A stretch of DNA of 64,000 bases, taken from the NCBI GenBank assembly GCA_030685065.1, contig JAUXQH010000158.1, forward strand, positions 39,289-103,288, read 5' to 3'. Of the stretch, positions 52,549 to 62,200 are shown piece after piece. The notes beneath the pieces were generated by a model. That model was not told the origin of the DNA, made no database searches, and was given only the letters and a program-made list of their open reading frames with translations. Source of the DNA: Pseudomonadota bacterium. Its GTDB lineage: Bacteria; Myxococcota_A; UBA796; SXON01. The first letter of the stretch is position 1, and every line of letters starts with the position of its first letter. The translations under genes and the position numbers were made by a program.

Positions 52549-53985
52549 ATGGCGGAGGTGGACCGCACCCGGTATCGGTCATTGTTTGTCGCCGAGGCCC
52601 AGCGGGCGATCGCATCCGCCGAACGCGAGCTGGCGGCGGCCTCGGCGCGGCCCGATCCCCGCACGCTATTGCGCAGCTTCCACATGCTCAAAGGCATGAG
52701 CGCCACGATGGAGATCGGGCCGATCGCCTCCCTCGCACACGCCCTGGAGGATGTGTGCGAAGCGATGGGGCGCGGCTCGCTCGAGGTCGATGAGCCCACG
52801 AGCGTGCTGCTGACCAGCGCGATCGCCCGCCTGCGTCACCACGTGCGCGACGTGGCGGAGGGGCGGGAGCCCTCGGCGGACGACGAGCTGGAGCAGCGGA
52901 TCCGCGCCCACCTGAGCGCGCGGTCCCACACCGGGTTTCGCCTGCTCCCGGAGGACGACCCGACCCTCTCCGACATGCTCCCGGTCGCCACCGGCACGGA
53001 GGACGCGGTAGCGGCCCTCGCCGAGATGCTCGCGGCGTGCCAGAAGCTCCGCGAGATCTCGAGCGTCGACGCCGCGACGTCGCTGCAGATCACGCGCATC
53101 GAAGAGGCGTCGCGGCGGATGTACACCCGCCTCGCCGAGCTCCGGGAGGTGCCGTTCGGCACCGTCATCCCGCCCATGCGCCGCCGATTGCGGGCGATGT
53201 GCAAGATGCTCGGGCGGGAGGCCCGCCTCGAGGTGTGCGGCGAGGACGTGCGGGTCGACCCCGAGGTCCTCGGGCCGCTCCAGGCCGCGCTCGTGCAGTT
53301 GCTCAACAACGCGGTCGCGCACGGGATCGAGGCCCCCGCGGACCGCGGGGGAAAGGGGCCCGTGGGCCGTATCAGCGTCGTCGCCGAGCGGGTGGGGCGG
53401 CGCCTCCTCGTGTCGTTGGAGGACGACGGTCGAGGGCTCGACGTCGCGGGCTTGCGCCGTGCCGCCGGGGAGCCCGAAGCGGACCCCGTCGAGCTGGCGC
53501 TGCGGCCCGGCCTCACGACCCTCGCGGAGCCCGGGCCGATCGCGGGCCGAGGGTATGGGCTTCCGGCCGTGTCCCACCTCGTCGCGCGGCTGGGAGGCCG
53601 GTTCTCGCTCCTCTCCTCTCGCTCCCGCGGCACCCGCCTCATCGTCGAGGTGCCCCTGCACGCGGAGCTCGTGCGCCTCCTCCTGGTGCGGGCAGCCGGC
53701 CACACCTTCGCCCTGGTCGCCAACGGCGCCGTCTCCGCCTCCGACACGCCGGGCGCGGCGCCGCTCCTGGCCCTCGCGGTGCAGGGTGTGGCAACGATTC
53801 GCCTGACGGACGGCACGGCGTTGCGCGTCGATCAGGTGCTCGGGGCGGTTGAAACCCTGGTGTCCCCTCCGCCTTGGCCCCTCGACGCCATGCCGCACCT
53901 CGTCGGCACGACCATCGCGCCCGAAGGCCACATCCTCCTCGTGATCGACCCGAGCTCCGCCTTGATCCCCCAAGAGATGTCGTGA
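52549..53985 (+). CDS. CheA-like chemotaxis histidine kinase
   Basis: The 478-residue protein starts immediately after the CheW-like stop. The Hpt domain (P1) holds LLRSFHMLKGMSATMEIGPIASLAHALEDV, where His in FHMLKG takes the place of the phosphorylated His in the usual HTLKG. A dimer helix pair follows (P3), then the HATPase: N box VQLLNNAVAHGIEAPADRG, G1 VSLEDDGRGLDV, G2 GRGYGLPAVSHLVARLGG and GTRLIVEVPL. The CheW-like P5 domain closes the protein. No P2 domain or response-regulator domain is seen. It appears to be a compact CheA coupled to transporters rather than to a receptor. Confidence 0.88.
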   Translation: MAEVDRTRYRSLFVAEAQRAIASAERELAAASARPDPRTLLRSFHMLKGMSATMEIGPIASLAHALEDVCEAMGRGSLEVDEPTSVLLTSAIARLRHHVRDVAEGREPSADDELEQRIRAHLSARSHTGFRLLPEDDPTLSDMLPVATGTEDAVAALAEMLAACQKLREISSVDAATSLQITRIEEASRRMYTRLAELREVPFGTVIPPMRRRLRAMCKMLGREARLEVCGEDVRVDPEVLGPLQAALVQLLNNAVAHGIEAPADRGGKGPVGRISVVAERVGRRLLVSLEDDGRGLDVAGLRRAAGEPEADPVELALRPGLTTLAEPGPIAGRGYGLPAVSHLVARLGGRFSLLSSRSRGTRLIVEVPLHAELVRLLLVRAAGHTFALVANGAVSASDTPGAAPLLALAVQGVATIRLTDGTALRVDQVLGAVETLVSPPPWPLDAMPHLVGTTIAPEGHILLVIDPSSALIPQEMS

Positions 53986-55139
53986 AGGCAGTTGTACTCG
54001 AGGCGGACTGGGATCCGCGCGCTGGCTACCTCCCCTCAGCCCGCGAGCTGACCACGCGCAAGGCCACCATGGCCTCCCACGTCTGGCGCCACCCTCGTTT
54101 TGTCGCCACCGAGGTGGCCGATCCCGCGCCGGCCTTCGGCGAGGTGCTGCTGCGGGTGCGGGTTTGCGGCGTGTGCGGCAGCGACACCCACTGCTACGAG
54201 CACGACCAGGACGGCTACGTGCTGTTCTCCGGCCCCGTGCGCGTGCCCGTCACGGTCGGGCACGAGTACACCGCCGAGGTGGTCGAGGTCGGTCCTGGCG
54301 TCCGCCACCTCCGTCCGGGGATGCTCGTCGCGGCCGAGGGGATGCTCTACTGCGGGGTCTGCGAGGCGTGCCGCACGGGCCACCCCAATCAGTGCCCCGA
54401 CCTCGACATGGTGGGCTTCTCGGCTCCGGGGGCCTACGCCGAGTACGTCACCGCGCAGGAGCGCTTCCTGTGGCCCCTCGATCCGCTCGCCGAGCGCCTC
54501 GGCAGCGCGCACCGGGCCCTGGAGCTCGGCGCGCTCATCGAGCCCATCGCCTGCTCCTACAACGGCATGTTCGTGTCGGCGGGAGGCTTCTTGCCCGGCG
54601 CCCACGTCGCGGTGTTCGGTTGCGGTCCCATCGGTCTGGGGGCGATCGCCCTCGCCCGGGCCGCGGGCGCCGCCACGGTGATGGCCTTCGAGACCGTCCC
54701 CGAGCGTCGGGCGGTCGCCCTCGCGGTCGGCGCGGACGCCGCGTACGACCCCCGTGACGCCCCCGCCGGAGACACGATCCGGGAGCGGACCCGCGGGTGG
54801 GGCGCGGACATGATCGTCGAGGCCGCGGGGGCGGCTCTGCAGACCATGCCCCAGATCGAGCGGGCCTTTTCGCCCGGCGGGAAAATGGTGTACCTCGGCC
54901 GCACGGGGCTCCGGGCTCCCGTCCTGTTGGACGTCCTGGTGACCCAGGCCGCCGGGATTGTCGGCGCGCGTGGACATGCCGGGGGGGGATGCTTTCCCCG
55001 AATTCTGCGCTTGCTGGAGGCGGAACGCCTCAACGTCGCCCCGATGATCACGCGCCGTTTCCCTTTCGCGCGAACAATCGAGGCCGTCGCAAAGAGCTGC
55101 GATCGCACGGACGGAAAGATCCTCGTAGTGCACGAGTAA
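53982..55139 (+). CDS. Zinc-containing alcohol dehydrogenase, inosose-dehydrogenase-like
   Basis: The GTG start at 53982 overlaps cheA (GTGA), giving 385 residues. Medium-chain dehydrogenase features: GVCGSDTHCYEHDQ (catalytic zinc Cys), VPVTVGHEYTAEVVEVGPGV with the His/Glu pair, GMLYCGVCEACRTGHPNQC supplying the structural zinc cysteines (four Cys), and AVFGCGPIGLGAIALARAAGAATV, the NAD(P)-binding Rossmann turn. Its start (KAVVLEADWDPRAGYLPS, HVWRHPRF) recalls the Thermotoga-type scyllo-inosose 3-dehydrogenase group, from memory. The polyol substrate is inferred only from this resemblance. Confidence 0.8.
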   Translation: MKAVVLEADWDPRAGYLPSARELTTRKATMASHVWRHPRFVATEVADPAPAFGEVLLRVRVCGVCGSDTHCYEHDQDGYVLFSGPVRVPVTVGHEYTAEVVEVGPGVRHLRPGMLVAAEGMLYCGVCEACRTGHPNQCPDLDMVGFSAPGAYAEYVTAQERFLWPLDPLAERLGSAHRALELGALIEPIACSYNGMFVSAGGFLPGAHVAVFGCGPIGLGAIALARAAGAATVMAFETVPERRAVALAVGADAAYDPRDAPAGDTIRERTRGWGADMIVEAAGAALQTMPQIERAFSPGGKMVYLGRTGLRAPVLLDVLVTQAAGIVGARGHAGGGCFPRILRLLEAERLNVAPMITRRFPFARTIEAVAKSCDRTDGKILVVHE

Positions 55140-55140
55140 G

Positions 55141-55161
55141 CCCACGAGCGGCGCTCGTGGG
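55141..55161 (+). terminator. Stem-loop after the dehydrogenase gene
   Basis: CCCACGAGC (55141-55149), loop GGC, GCTCGTGGG (55153-55161) gives a perfect nine-pair stem just after the TAA stop. No U-tract follows. It probably ends or attenuates the transporter/che transcript before the second Hsp70 gene. Confidence 0.55.
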
Positions 55162-55230
55162 GCCCGGTCGCGTTGACCCGCCCCACGTCTACGTGCTATT
55201 CGGCGTGGCACGTCGGGAAGAATACGGCTC

Positions 55231-57201
55231 ATGGGCAAGGCGATCGGCATCGACCTCGGTACGACGAACTCCTGTGCTGCCATCGTCGAGAACGGCAAGC
55301 CCAGGGTCATCACGTACAAAGGTGGTACTACCACCATTCCTTCTGTGTTCGCCATCAGCGACAAGGGTGAGCGTCTCGTCGGCCACGACGCAAAGCGGCA
55401 GGCCCAGCTCAACCCCCAGAACACGGTGGCAGCCGCCAAGCGGCTCATCGGCCGCAACTTCCACAGCAAGACGATCGAGAAGATCCGGCAGGTCTTCACC
55501 TACGAGCTCGTCGAGGGCGAGAGCAACGAGGTGCTCGTCAAGGTGAAGGACCAGGTCTTCACCCTCGAGCAGATCTCCGCCGCCATTCTCCGCAAGATCA
55601 AGGATGTCGCTGAGGAGTCGCTGGGCGCGGAGGTCGATCAGGCCGTCATCACGGTGCCCGCCTACTTCAACGACCGCCAGCGCCAGGCGGTACGTACGGC
55701 GGGCCGTCTCGCGAATCTGAAGGTGCTGCGGGTGCTCAACGAGCCCACCGCGGCGGCCCTCGCCTACGGCCTGGGAAAGAACCTCAACCAGCGCATCGCC
55801 GTCTACGACCTCGGCGGCGGCACGTTCGACATCTCGATCATCGACATCAAGGGCCGGATCTTCGAGGTCATCGCGACCGGCGGCGACACGTTCCTCGGCG
55901 GTGTCGACTTCGACGATCGCGTCATGCAGTGGGTGCTCGAGCACTTCTACAAGGAACACGCGATCGACCTGTCGTTCGATCGTGTCGCCGTGCAGCGCGT
56001 CCGGGACGCCGCCGAAGCGGCCAAGATCGAGCTCTCGAGCGCGGTGCGCACCCGCATCCACGTCCCGTTCATCACGAAGGGCGAATCCGGCCCGATCGAC
56101 ATCGACTTCGAGCTCACTCGCGACAAGCTCGAGCAGCTGACCGCCGATCTGGTCGATCGCACGATCGTGAACGCGGAGCGCATCCTCCGCGAGTCAGGCA
56201 GCACCAAAGTCCAGATTGACGAAATCCTGCTCGTGGGCGGTCAGTCGCGCATGCCGCTGGTGCAGCGGCGCGTGACCGACTTCATCGGCAAGCCGCCCTG
56301 CAAGGGCGTCCACCCGGACGAGGCCGTCGGCATCGGCGCCGCGATCATGTCTCATTCGCTCGCGGGCACCGCGTCGGACGACGTGACGCTGCTCGACGTG
56401 CTCCCGATGCCGATCGGCATCAACAAGGTGGACGGCACGATGCACGTGCTGTTCCCCAAGAACCAGCCCCTCCCCGACTACAAGACCCGCACGCTGACCA
56501 CGAGCAAGGACAACCAGCGCTCGATCATGCTGCGGATCTACCAGGGCGAGAGCCAGATTTGCGCCGAAAACGAGATGCTCGGCACGTTCGTGTTCTCCGG
56601 CATCCGCTCCGCGCCGAAGGGCAAGGTGCAGATCGAGGTCACGTTCCACATCGACTCCGAGGGGATCCTCAACCTCACCGCGCGGGACAAGGCGACCGGC
56701 CAGACCGTGGAGAGCACCCTGAAGCTCGGCAAGGGGGGCGGGGCAGAGCAAGTGGCGTCCGGTCCGCGCAAGGAGGAGGGCATCCCTCAGAATTCGGCGT
56801 CCACCACGGCGCAGAATTCGCCTCCGGTGGTCCCGCCGATGCCGTTCACGATGCCGATGTCCGGCCTCGCGCAGCAGATCGGCGGCGCGGCCCCCGCGGT
56901 GAACGGCTCCCAGCTGGACGGCGCGCGCGCACCGCAGCCCGCCCCGCGGGCTGGCGCGGGCGGTGCGGTCCCCGAGGACGTGACGGACAACGGCGACGAA
57001 AAGTCGGTTCTCAGCCCCGCCATCGCAGCCCCCGCTCCCGAGCGCGCCCGCCCGACCGTGGCAGACCTCGCGGGTTCCGCGAAGCCCGGCGCGGCGCAGA
57101 CGGCCTCCGCGAACCCGGCCCCGACCACAGCCACGCCGGTTGGCGAGCCGAAGCTGTGGTCCAAGGTCTCCGGGTGGTTCAAGGCACTGTTTGGAGGCTG
57201 A
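55231..57201 (+). CDS. Second Hsp70/DnaK-like protein with no helical lid
   Basis: The 656-residue protein starts at an ATG with GGAAG upstream. The ATPase domain is canonical: AIGIDLGTTNSCAAI, AVYDLGGGTFDISII and LLVGGQSRMPLVQRRV. The substrate-binding beta domain (about 385-505) is present (DVLPMPIGINKVDGTMHVL, IEVTFHIDSEGILNLTARD). After about residue 515 the alpha lid is absent. It is replaced by a 130-residue Pro/Ala/Ser-rich disordered stretch and a terminal PKLWSKVSGWFKALFGG. That end is an amphipathic aromatic-basic helix that could bind a membrane. Myxococcus SglK, needed for social motility, is another non-canonical DnaK homologue; whether this is its counterpart is untested. Confidence 0.85.
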   Translation: MGKAIGIDLGTTNSCAAIVENGKPRVITYKGGTTTIPSVFAISDKGERLVGHDAKRQAQLNPQNTVAAAKRLIGRNFHSKTIEKIRQVFTYELVEGESNEVLVKVKDQVFTLEQISAAILRKIKDVAEESLGAEVDQAVITVPAYFNDRQRQAVRTAGRLANLKVLRVLNEPTAAALAYGLGKNLNQRIAVYDLGGGTFDISIIDIKGRIFEVIATGGDTFLGGVDFDDRVMQWVLEHFYKEHAIDLSFDRVAVQRVRDAAEAAKIELSSAVRTRIHVPFITKGESGPIDIDFELTRDKLEQLTADLVDRTIVNAERILRESGSTKVQIDEILLVGGQSRMPLVQRRVTDFIGKPPCKGVHPDEAVGIGAAIMSHSLAGTASDDVTLLDVLPMPIGINKVDGTMHVLFPKNQPLPDYKTRTLTTSKDNQRSIMLRIYQGESQICAENEMLGTFVFSGIRSAPKGKVQIEVTFHIDSEGILNLTARDKATGQTVESTLKLGKGGGAEQVASGPRKEEGIPQNSASTTAQNSPPVVPPMPFTMPMSGLAQQIGGAAPAVNGSQLDGARAPQPAPRAGAGGAVPEDVTDNGDEKSVLSPAIAAPAPERARPTVADLAGSAKPGAAQTASANPAPTTATPVGEPKLWSKVSGWFKALFGG

Positions 57202-57211
57202 ACAGCTCGGA

Positions 57212-58024
57212 GTGGCCCTCCGTGAACGGGTCATCTTCGTCCTGGTGCGGCCCCTGCAGTCCGGCAATGTCGGGGCCGCCGCGAGGGCGATGAAGAACAT
57301 GGGCCTTCGGCGGTTGGCCGTCGTCGCCCCGCCGGCGTTCGACGTGGACCGGGCCCGATGGATGGCGCCCGGGGCCGCGGAGATCCTCGATCAAGCGCAC
57401 TACGTCTCGTCGGTGGCCGAGGCCGTGGCGGGCTGCCACTACGTCGTCGCGACCACGGCCCGCGGTCGGCACGATCGTTGGCCCGCGCATACGCCGGCCA
57501 CGTTCGCGGCGAGGGTCTTCGGCGACCTGGGTCCGGGCGCCGGAGGCGCCCCCGTAGGCCACGAAACGGCCCACACCGCCGTGCTCTTCGGCCCCGAGGA
57601 CCGCGGCCTCGACAACGACGAGCTGCTCCACGCCCACGCGCTCCTCCACATCCCCACGGACGTACACGCGTCGCTGAACCTGTCGCAGGCCGCCCTGTTG
57701 GTGGGCGCCGCGCTGTTCGCGGAGGCCCAACAGCGTGGCTACGTGCCGCGCGCGGACGGCGAGGGGCGGCGGGGCGGACCCGCGCGAGGGGCGCCACCCG
57801 GCGCGACCCAGGCGCGCCCCGTCGTGAACGCGGGAGAGCTGGACCCCCTCGTCAACGAGTGGATGACCACCCTGGAGCTCGGCACCTACTTCCGCGGCCA
57901 CGAGCCCGTGTTGGTGATGAACACCCTCCGCCGGATCCTGGAGCGCGCGGGGCTCGAGCCTGGCGAGGTGATGGTCCTGCGCGGGATGCTGCGAAAGATG
58001 CGCTGGAAGATGAACCACCCGTAG
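57212..58024 (+). CDS. trmJ: tRNA/rRNA 2'-O-methyltransferase, TrmJ-like (SpoU family)
   Basis: The GTG start at 57212 gives 270 residues and lies 11 bases after the Hsp70 stop. TrmJ methylates the ribose at position 32 of tRNAs. RPLQSGNVGAAARAMKNMGL is SpoU motif 1, VLFGPEDRGLDNDELLHAH is motif 2, and HIPTDVHASLNLSQAALLVGAAL is motif 3, which forms the knot and SAM pocket. The C-terminal 90 residues are a helical extension as in TrmJ dimers. The stop codon lies inside the first copy of the downstream hairpin repeat. Confidence 0.88.
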   Translation: MALRERVIFVLVRPLQSGNVGAAARAMKNMGLRRLAVVAPPAFDVDRARWMAPGAAEILDQAHYVSSVAEAVAGCHYVVATTARGRHDRWPAHTPATFAARVFGDLGPGAGGAPVGHETAHTAVLFGPEDRGLDNDELLHAHALLHIPTDVHASLNLSQAALLVGAALFAEAQQRGYVPRADGEGRRGGPARGAPPGATQARPVVNAGELDPLVNEWMTTLELGTYFRGHEPVLVMNTLRRILERAGLEPGEVMVLRGMLRKMRWKMNHP

Positions 58025-58239
58025 CCAGAACGCCCGAGCGCGTTCTGGCTAGTGGTTTTCCAGTCGGCGAAACTCCGTTTCGAGCGGGCAGCGTGTTTGC
58101 GCCCGCGCAAACACGGGCCCACTCGGAACGGTCCGCCTCCGGATCGCCGTTTTTCCCGGCGGGTTTGGTAACCCACCGGAAATACGGCTAGCCAGAACGC
58201 CCGAGCGCGTTCTGGCTAGTGGTTTTCCGGTCGGTGAAA
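58023..58239 (+). repeat. Duplicated 50-bp hairpin element flanking two further hairpins
   Basis: Two direct copies (58023-58072 and 58190-58239) differ at two of 50 positions. Each begins with an 11-pair stem AGCCAGAACGC/GCGTTCTGGCT with a six-base loop, then AGTGGTTTTCC. The 117 bases between them contain a perfect GTGTTTGCGC/GCGCAAACAC stem (58093-58114) and a CCGGCGGGTT/AACCCACCGG stem with one G-T pair (58156-58179). The first copy starts in the trmJ stop codon; the second ends just before the convergent lipoprotein stop. A small RNA, terminator array, or small mobile repeat are the candidates. Confidence 0.75.
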
Positions 58240-58244
58240 GGCGC

Positions 58245-59195
58245 CTACCGGGCCTTGTACTGCAGCACCATGCCGCGGTTGCCGACCGCCCAGACGTTCG
58301 TCGAGTTGGCGCCGTGCACGGCGTAGAGGTTGTTGTCCACCCCGGTGGGGAGGGCGATCCACGCGGTGCCGTCCCACACGAGCGCGGTTCCGGCGCTGCC
58401 GACCGCGTACACGGCGTCCGACGCGGGCGCGAACACCGCCCACAGGGCCTCATCGACGGCGGTCGCCGTGGAGGTCCACGCGGTGCCGTCGAAGTGCAGC
58501 GCGACGCCGTCCGCGCCGACCGCCCACACGTCGTTGAGGCTCACCCCCGACACGGCGTTGAGGTCGGCAGTGACGCCGGAGGTCATCGCCGTCCAGACGC
58601 CGTCCGCGCGGCGGAGGATCACGCCGCCCTCGCCCACGGCGATGGCGTCCGCGCCGATGGCCCACACGTCGTTCAGCCGCGCGTCGGACGGCGGGGCCTC
58701 GAACGCCCAGGCGCTGCCGTCGAACGCGAAGATGCCACCCCAGCTCACGACGTAGAGCGCGGAGGTCCCGGAGCCTCCCACCCCCTCGTGGTTGGCGGTG
58801 CCCAGATCCTCGTTGTTCCAGAAGCCGCCGGTGAAGCGCGCGACGTTGCCGCTGGTGGCGGGCGCGACGAGCTCGAGGGAGCCCGCGACGCCCTGGCCCC
58901 AGAGGTCGGAGAAGTCCTCGTCGTCGGCGACCCCGGTGATGAGCGCGGTCCAGTCCGTTGCTCCGCCGACGAACGCGCCCGCGCCCGTGCCCGCGACGTA
59001 CACGCCGTCCCCGGAGGCGTAGACGCCGTTGAGCGTGGAGGACGTGGAGACGCGATGCTCGTCCCACACGGCGGCGGGCTCGACGTCGGTGTCCGTATCG
59101 GTGTCGGTGTCGGTGTCGGGGGTCCCGGTGTCGTCCTTGGCGGGGCCGGTACAGGCGACGACAAGCAGGAGAGGGGCGAGGCGAAAAAAGGGCAC
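58245..59195 (-). CDS. Exported lipoprotein with beta-propeller-like repeats
   Basis: A GTG at 59195 (GGAG upstream) gives 316 residues with a signal (FFRLAPLLLVVACTGPAKD), lipobox Cys near residue 14, and a short DTDTDTDTD linker. The rest contains five or six repeats of one blade-like unit, each with LNDVWAVGADGVALHFDGTAWT or similar (for example LWAVFAPASDAVYAVGSAGTALVWDGTAWIALP). Repeats of this kind are frequent in myxobacterial lipoproteins and probably form a propeller that binds surface ligands. The stop lies six bases after the hairpin repeat. It is the last gene before the giant protein on the same strand. Confidence 0.75.
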   Translation of the reverse strand: MPFFRLAPLLLVVACTGPAKDDTGTPDTDTDTDTDTDVEPAAVWDEHRVSTSSTLNGVYASGDGVYVAGTGAGAFVGGATDWTALITGVADDEDFSDLWGQGVAGSLELVAPATSGNVARFTGGFWNNEDLGTANHEGVGGSGTSALYVVSWGGIFAFDGSAWAFEAPPSDARLNDVWAIGADAIAVGEGGVILRRADGVWTAMTSGVTADLNAVSGVSLNDVWAVGADGVALHFDGTAWTSTATAVDEALWAVFAPASDAVYAVGSAGTALVWDGTAWIALPTGVDNNLYAVHGANSTNVWAVGNRGMVLQYKAR

Positions 59196-59289
59196 GGAGC
59201 GCTCCGGGAGGAGGTTGGCCAGGCAACGTCGGCGCCAGGATATCCGACGCCGCCCCGATTCGTGCGGACAGCGTGGCACGGGCGCCGCA

Positions 59290-62200
59290 TCAGGGCCCGA
59301 TGACGGCCTCCGCCGCCTGGATGGCGTCGGCACGATCGGGGTGCTCCTTCCGCAGACGCGCGAGCGTGGCCCGCGCATCCTCGGCGGCGCCGGCCTCCGC
59401 CTGGGCGCGCGCGATGCCCGAGAGCGCCTGGGCCTGGTAGAACGGGTCGCTCGTGCGGTCCAACGCCTGGCGGAACGGGACGAGCGCCGATCGGGCGTCG
59501 TCGCGCGCCAACGCGACCTCGCCGAGCCCGAGCGCGCCCACCACGCGACTCTCGGCGTCCCGATCGAGGCCGCCGTAGACGAGCGCGGCCTCGTCGAACC
59601 GGCGGAGCAGCAGGAGGGCCTCCGCGCGCACCTGCGCCGCGGTCAGCAGGAATCCGTCGGCGACCACCGGCAGCGCGTCGAGCTCCGCCAGCGCGCCGGC
59701 GGGGTCCTCGCGGGAGAGACGCACGCGCGCGATGCCGAGCACGCCCGCGGAGCGCTGTTCGAGGTCGGGCGAGATGGCGAGGCGGTCCCAGGCGGTCTCG
59801 GCCTCGTCCATCTTCCCGAGCCCCTCGAGGACGGTTGCGCGCTCCATCGGGGCCCGTGCGTCCTCGCTGGAGGAGAGGAGCCTCAGCGCCGACACGTAGT
59901 CGCCGCGCTCCCGGGCGAGGCGGGCCCGCCCGAAGGAGGCCGCGGCCGTGCCTCCGGGGAGCTCGTCGAGCCGATCGCAGGCCGCGGTGGCGCCCGCGAG
60001 GTCCCCCGCCTCGATGCTCGCCTCGCTCAACGTCTCGACCCGCCACACCTCATCCTCCGCCGTGGCGGCGACCAGCCCACGGAGCACTGCCGCCGCGTCC
60101 GCGCCGCGCCCGAGCTCCCGGAGCGCGCCGGCGCGATGCATACCGAGCTCGAAGCCGCCGTCCGCGCCGTAGGTCACGGTGATCTCGATGGCGGCGTCGA
60201 GACGTCCCTCGCTGCGGAGCGCCTGGGCCGCCGCCACGGCGAGCTCTCCGCGCAGCGCCCCGTCGGTCTCGGTCTCGAGCCACGCGCGGATGCGCGCCAG
60301 GCCCCCCTCCACATCGCCGAGCGCGACGCTCGCGCGCAGCCAGCCTGCCCGTGCCGCCGCGCGCGCCTCGCCCGGCTCCGCCTCCTGGATGGCCTGCTCG
60401 TAGTAGGTGCGCGCCTGCTCGGGATCGCTCCCGACCATGCCCTCGGCCACCGCGATGCGCGCCGCCACGCGCACCGTGGCGTCGGTAGCGTCGAGCAGCG
60501 CGGCGTAGGCGTCGGCCGCCCCCGGGTCCCCCATGGCGTCGAGCACACGGGCGAGCGAGATGTCGATGGCGGTGCGGCGCTCGGGCTCGCCGAGGGCGCG
60601 GGCGCGGGCCAGGCGCCAGGCCTCGGCCGCGCCCGCGAGATCCCCGGTGCGCTCACGGAGCTGGCCCAACCCGTCGAGGGCCTCGACCGCCCAGGGCCCC
60701 TCCTGGCGCCCGATCTCCACGTAGCGGCTCGTCGCGCGCTCGAACTGCCCCCGCAGCTCGGCGGTGCGCGCCAGGCCGAGGTTCGCCTGGGCGACCACCT
60801 CCGGACCGGGGCCCGAGGCCAACAGACCGTCGTACTGCTCCTCGGCGTCCTGGAGGCGCCCGAGCCGCACCAGGGCGTTGCAGAGCCCGAGCACGACCCT
60901 CTGCCGTACCGCTGTCGACGGGACGGCGCCCATGACGCGCTCGTAGCGACGCAGGGCCCCCTCGGCATCTCCCTCCTCCACCTGCAGCTCGGCCAGCGAG
61001 AGCTCGGCGTCCACGCGCGCCTCCTCCGAGGCGTTCACGTCCTCGGCAACCTCGACCCAGAGCGCGCGGGCGTCCATCCGCTTCCCGGCTTCGCGCAACG
61101 AACGCGCCTGCCCGAGAAGGAGCTCCTCGCGCAGCGCGGGGTTGGCTTCGACGAGGCGCGCGGCCGCCTCGGGATCGTAGCGGACCAACAGCCGCGCGAG
61201 GAGGATGCGGGCCTCGTCCGCCATGCGGGGCTCGACATCCTCCATCTCGAGGATCTCCTCGAGCCAGGAGACGGCGCGGGGGATGTCCCCCGAGCGGCCG
61301 GCGATGGTCGCGGCGGCGAAGCGCGCGCGGGCCCCGAGGTCGTCGTCCGCGCGGGCCAGGAGCGGCTCGAGGAGCGTGAAGGCCGCGGGGTCGTCACCGC
61401 GCCGGGCGCGGAGCTCGGATGCGCCCAGCCGCGCCTCGGCGCCGAGGTCTCCGGGGAGCAACAAGAGCTCTTCGAACAGCACGAGGGCGCCGTCGGCGTC
61501 CCCGCTCTCGGCGAAGAGGCGGGCCAGCCGCAGCCGCGCGGGCACGGCTTCCTCGAGGGAGTCGATACGTCCCAGCGCGCGTTCGAGCACCGAGCGGGAT
61601 GCGTCCATCCGGCCGGCCGCAGCCCATCCGTCGGCGAGCGCCAGGGCGAGCGCGCTCCGTTCGAGGTCCGTCGCCGCGGCGGCGAGGAGGAGGTCCTCTT
61701 CCGCGACGACATCCAGATCCTCGCGCACGAGGGCGAGCCCGGTGAGCGCTTCGGCCTGCTCGGTCGGCGTCAGGTCGAGCCCGTCGAGCAGCGCGCGGTA
61801 CTCGGCGGCGGCGGCATCCGCGAGATCGATCCGTCGGTAGGTCGCCGCGCGGCGAAGCCGCACCCGCGCCTCGGCGCCGGTCTTCTCCGCGGCGATGGTC
61901 GCCTCGTCGAGCAGGTCCATCGCCTTCTCCACGTCGCCGGACTCCTCGGCCGCGGCGGCGGCCTCCAGCAGCAAGGCGACCCGCGCGCCCTGGTCGTCGG
62001 TCTGCTGGGCCAGGGCGGCGAATTGTCCGGCGGCGACACCGGGGTTCCCCTGGCGCTGGGACTCGGCGGCGGCGTGCTCCAACGCGGCGCGATCCATCGT
62101 GGTGCCGGCGAACGTCACCGCCAGGTAGAGCCCCATCACCGCTACGACCGACGCGGCGGCAGCCATGGAGCCGATCCGGACCCAACGCCCGTCGTCGTCC

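Noticed and set aside
55205..55230. TGGCAC resembling a sigma-54 -24 element before the second Hsp70 gene
   Set aside because: The expected TTGC -12 element at the right distance is missing.
58023..58239. Hairpin repeats as an insertion sequence end
   Set aside because: No transposase gene, no target-site duplication and no inverted ends typical of an IS; kept only as a possible small repeat element.
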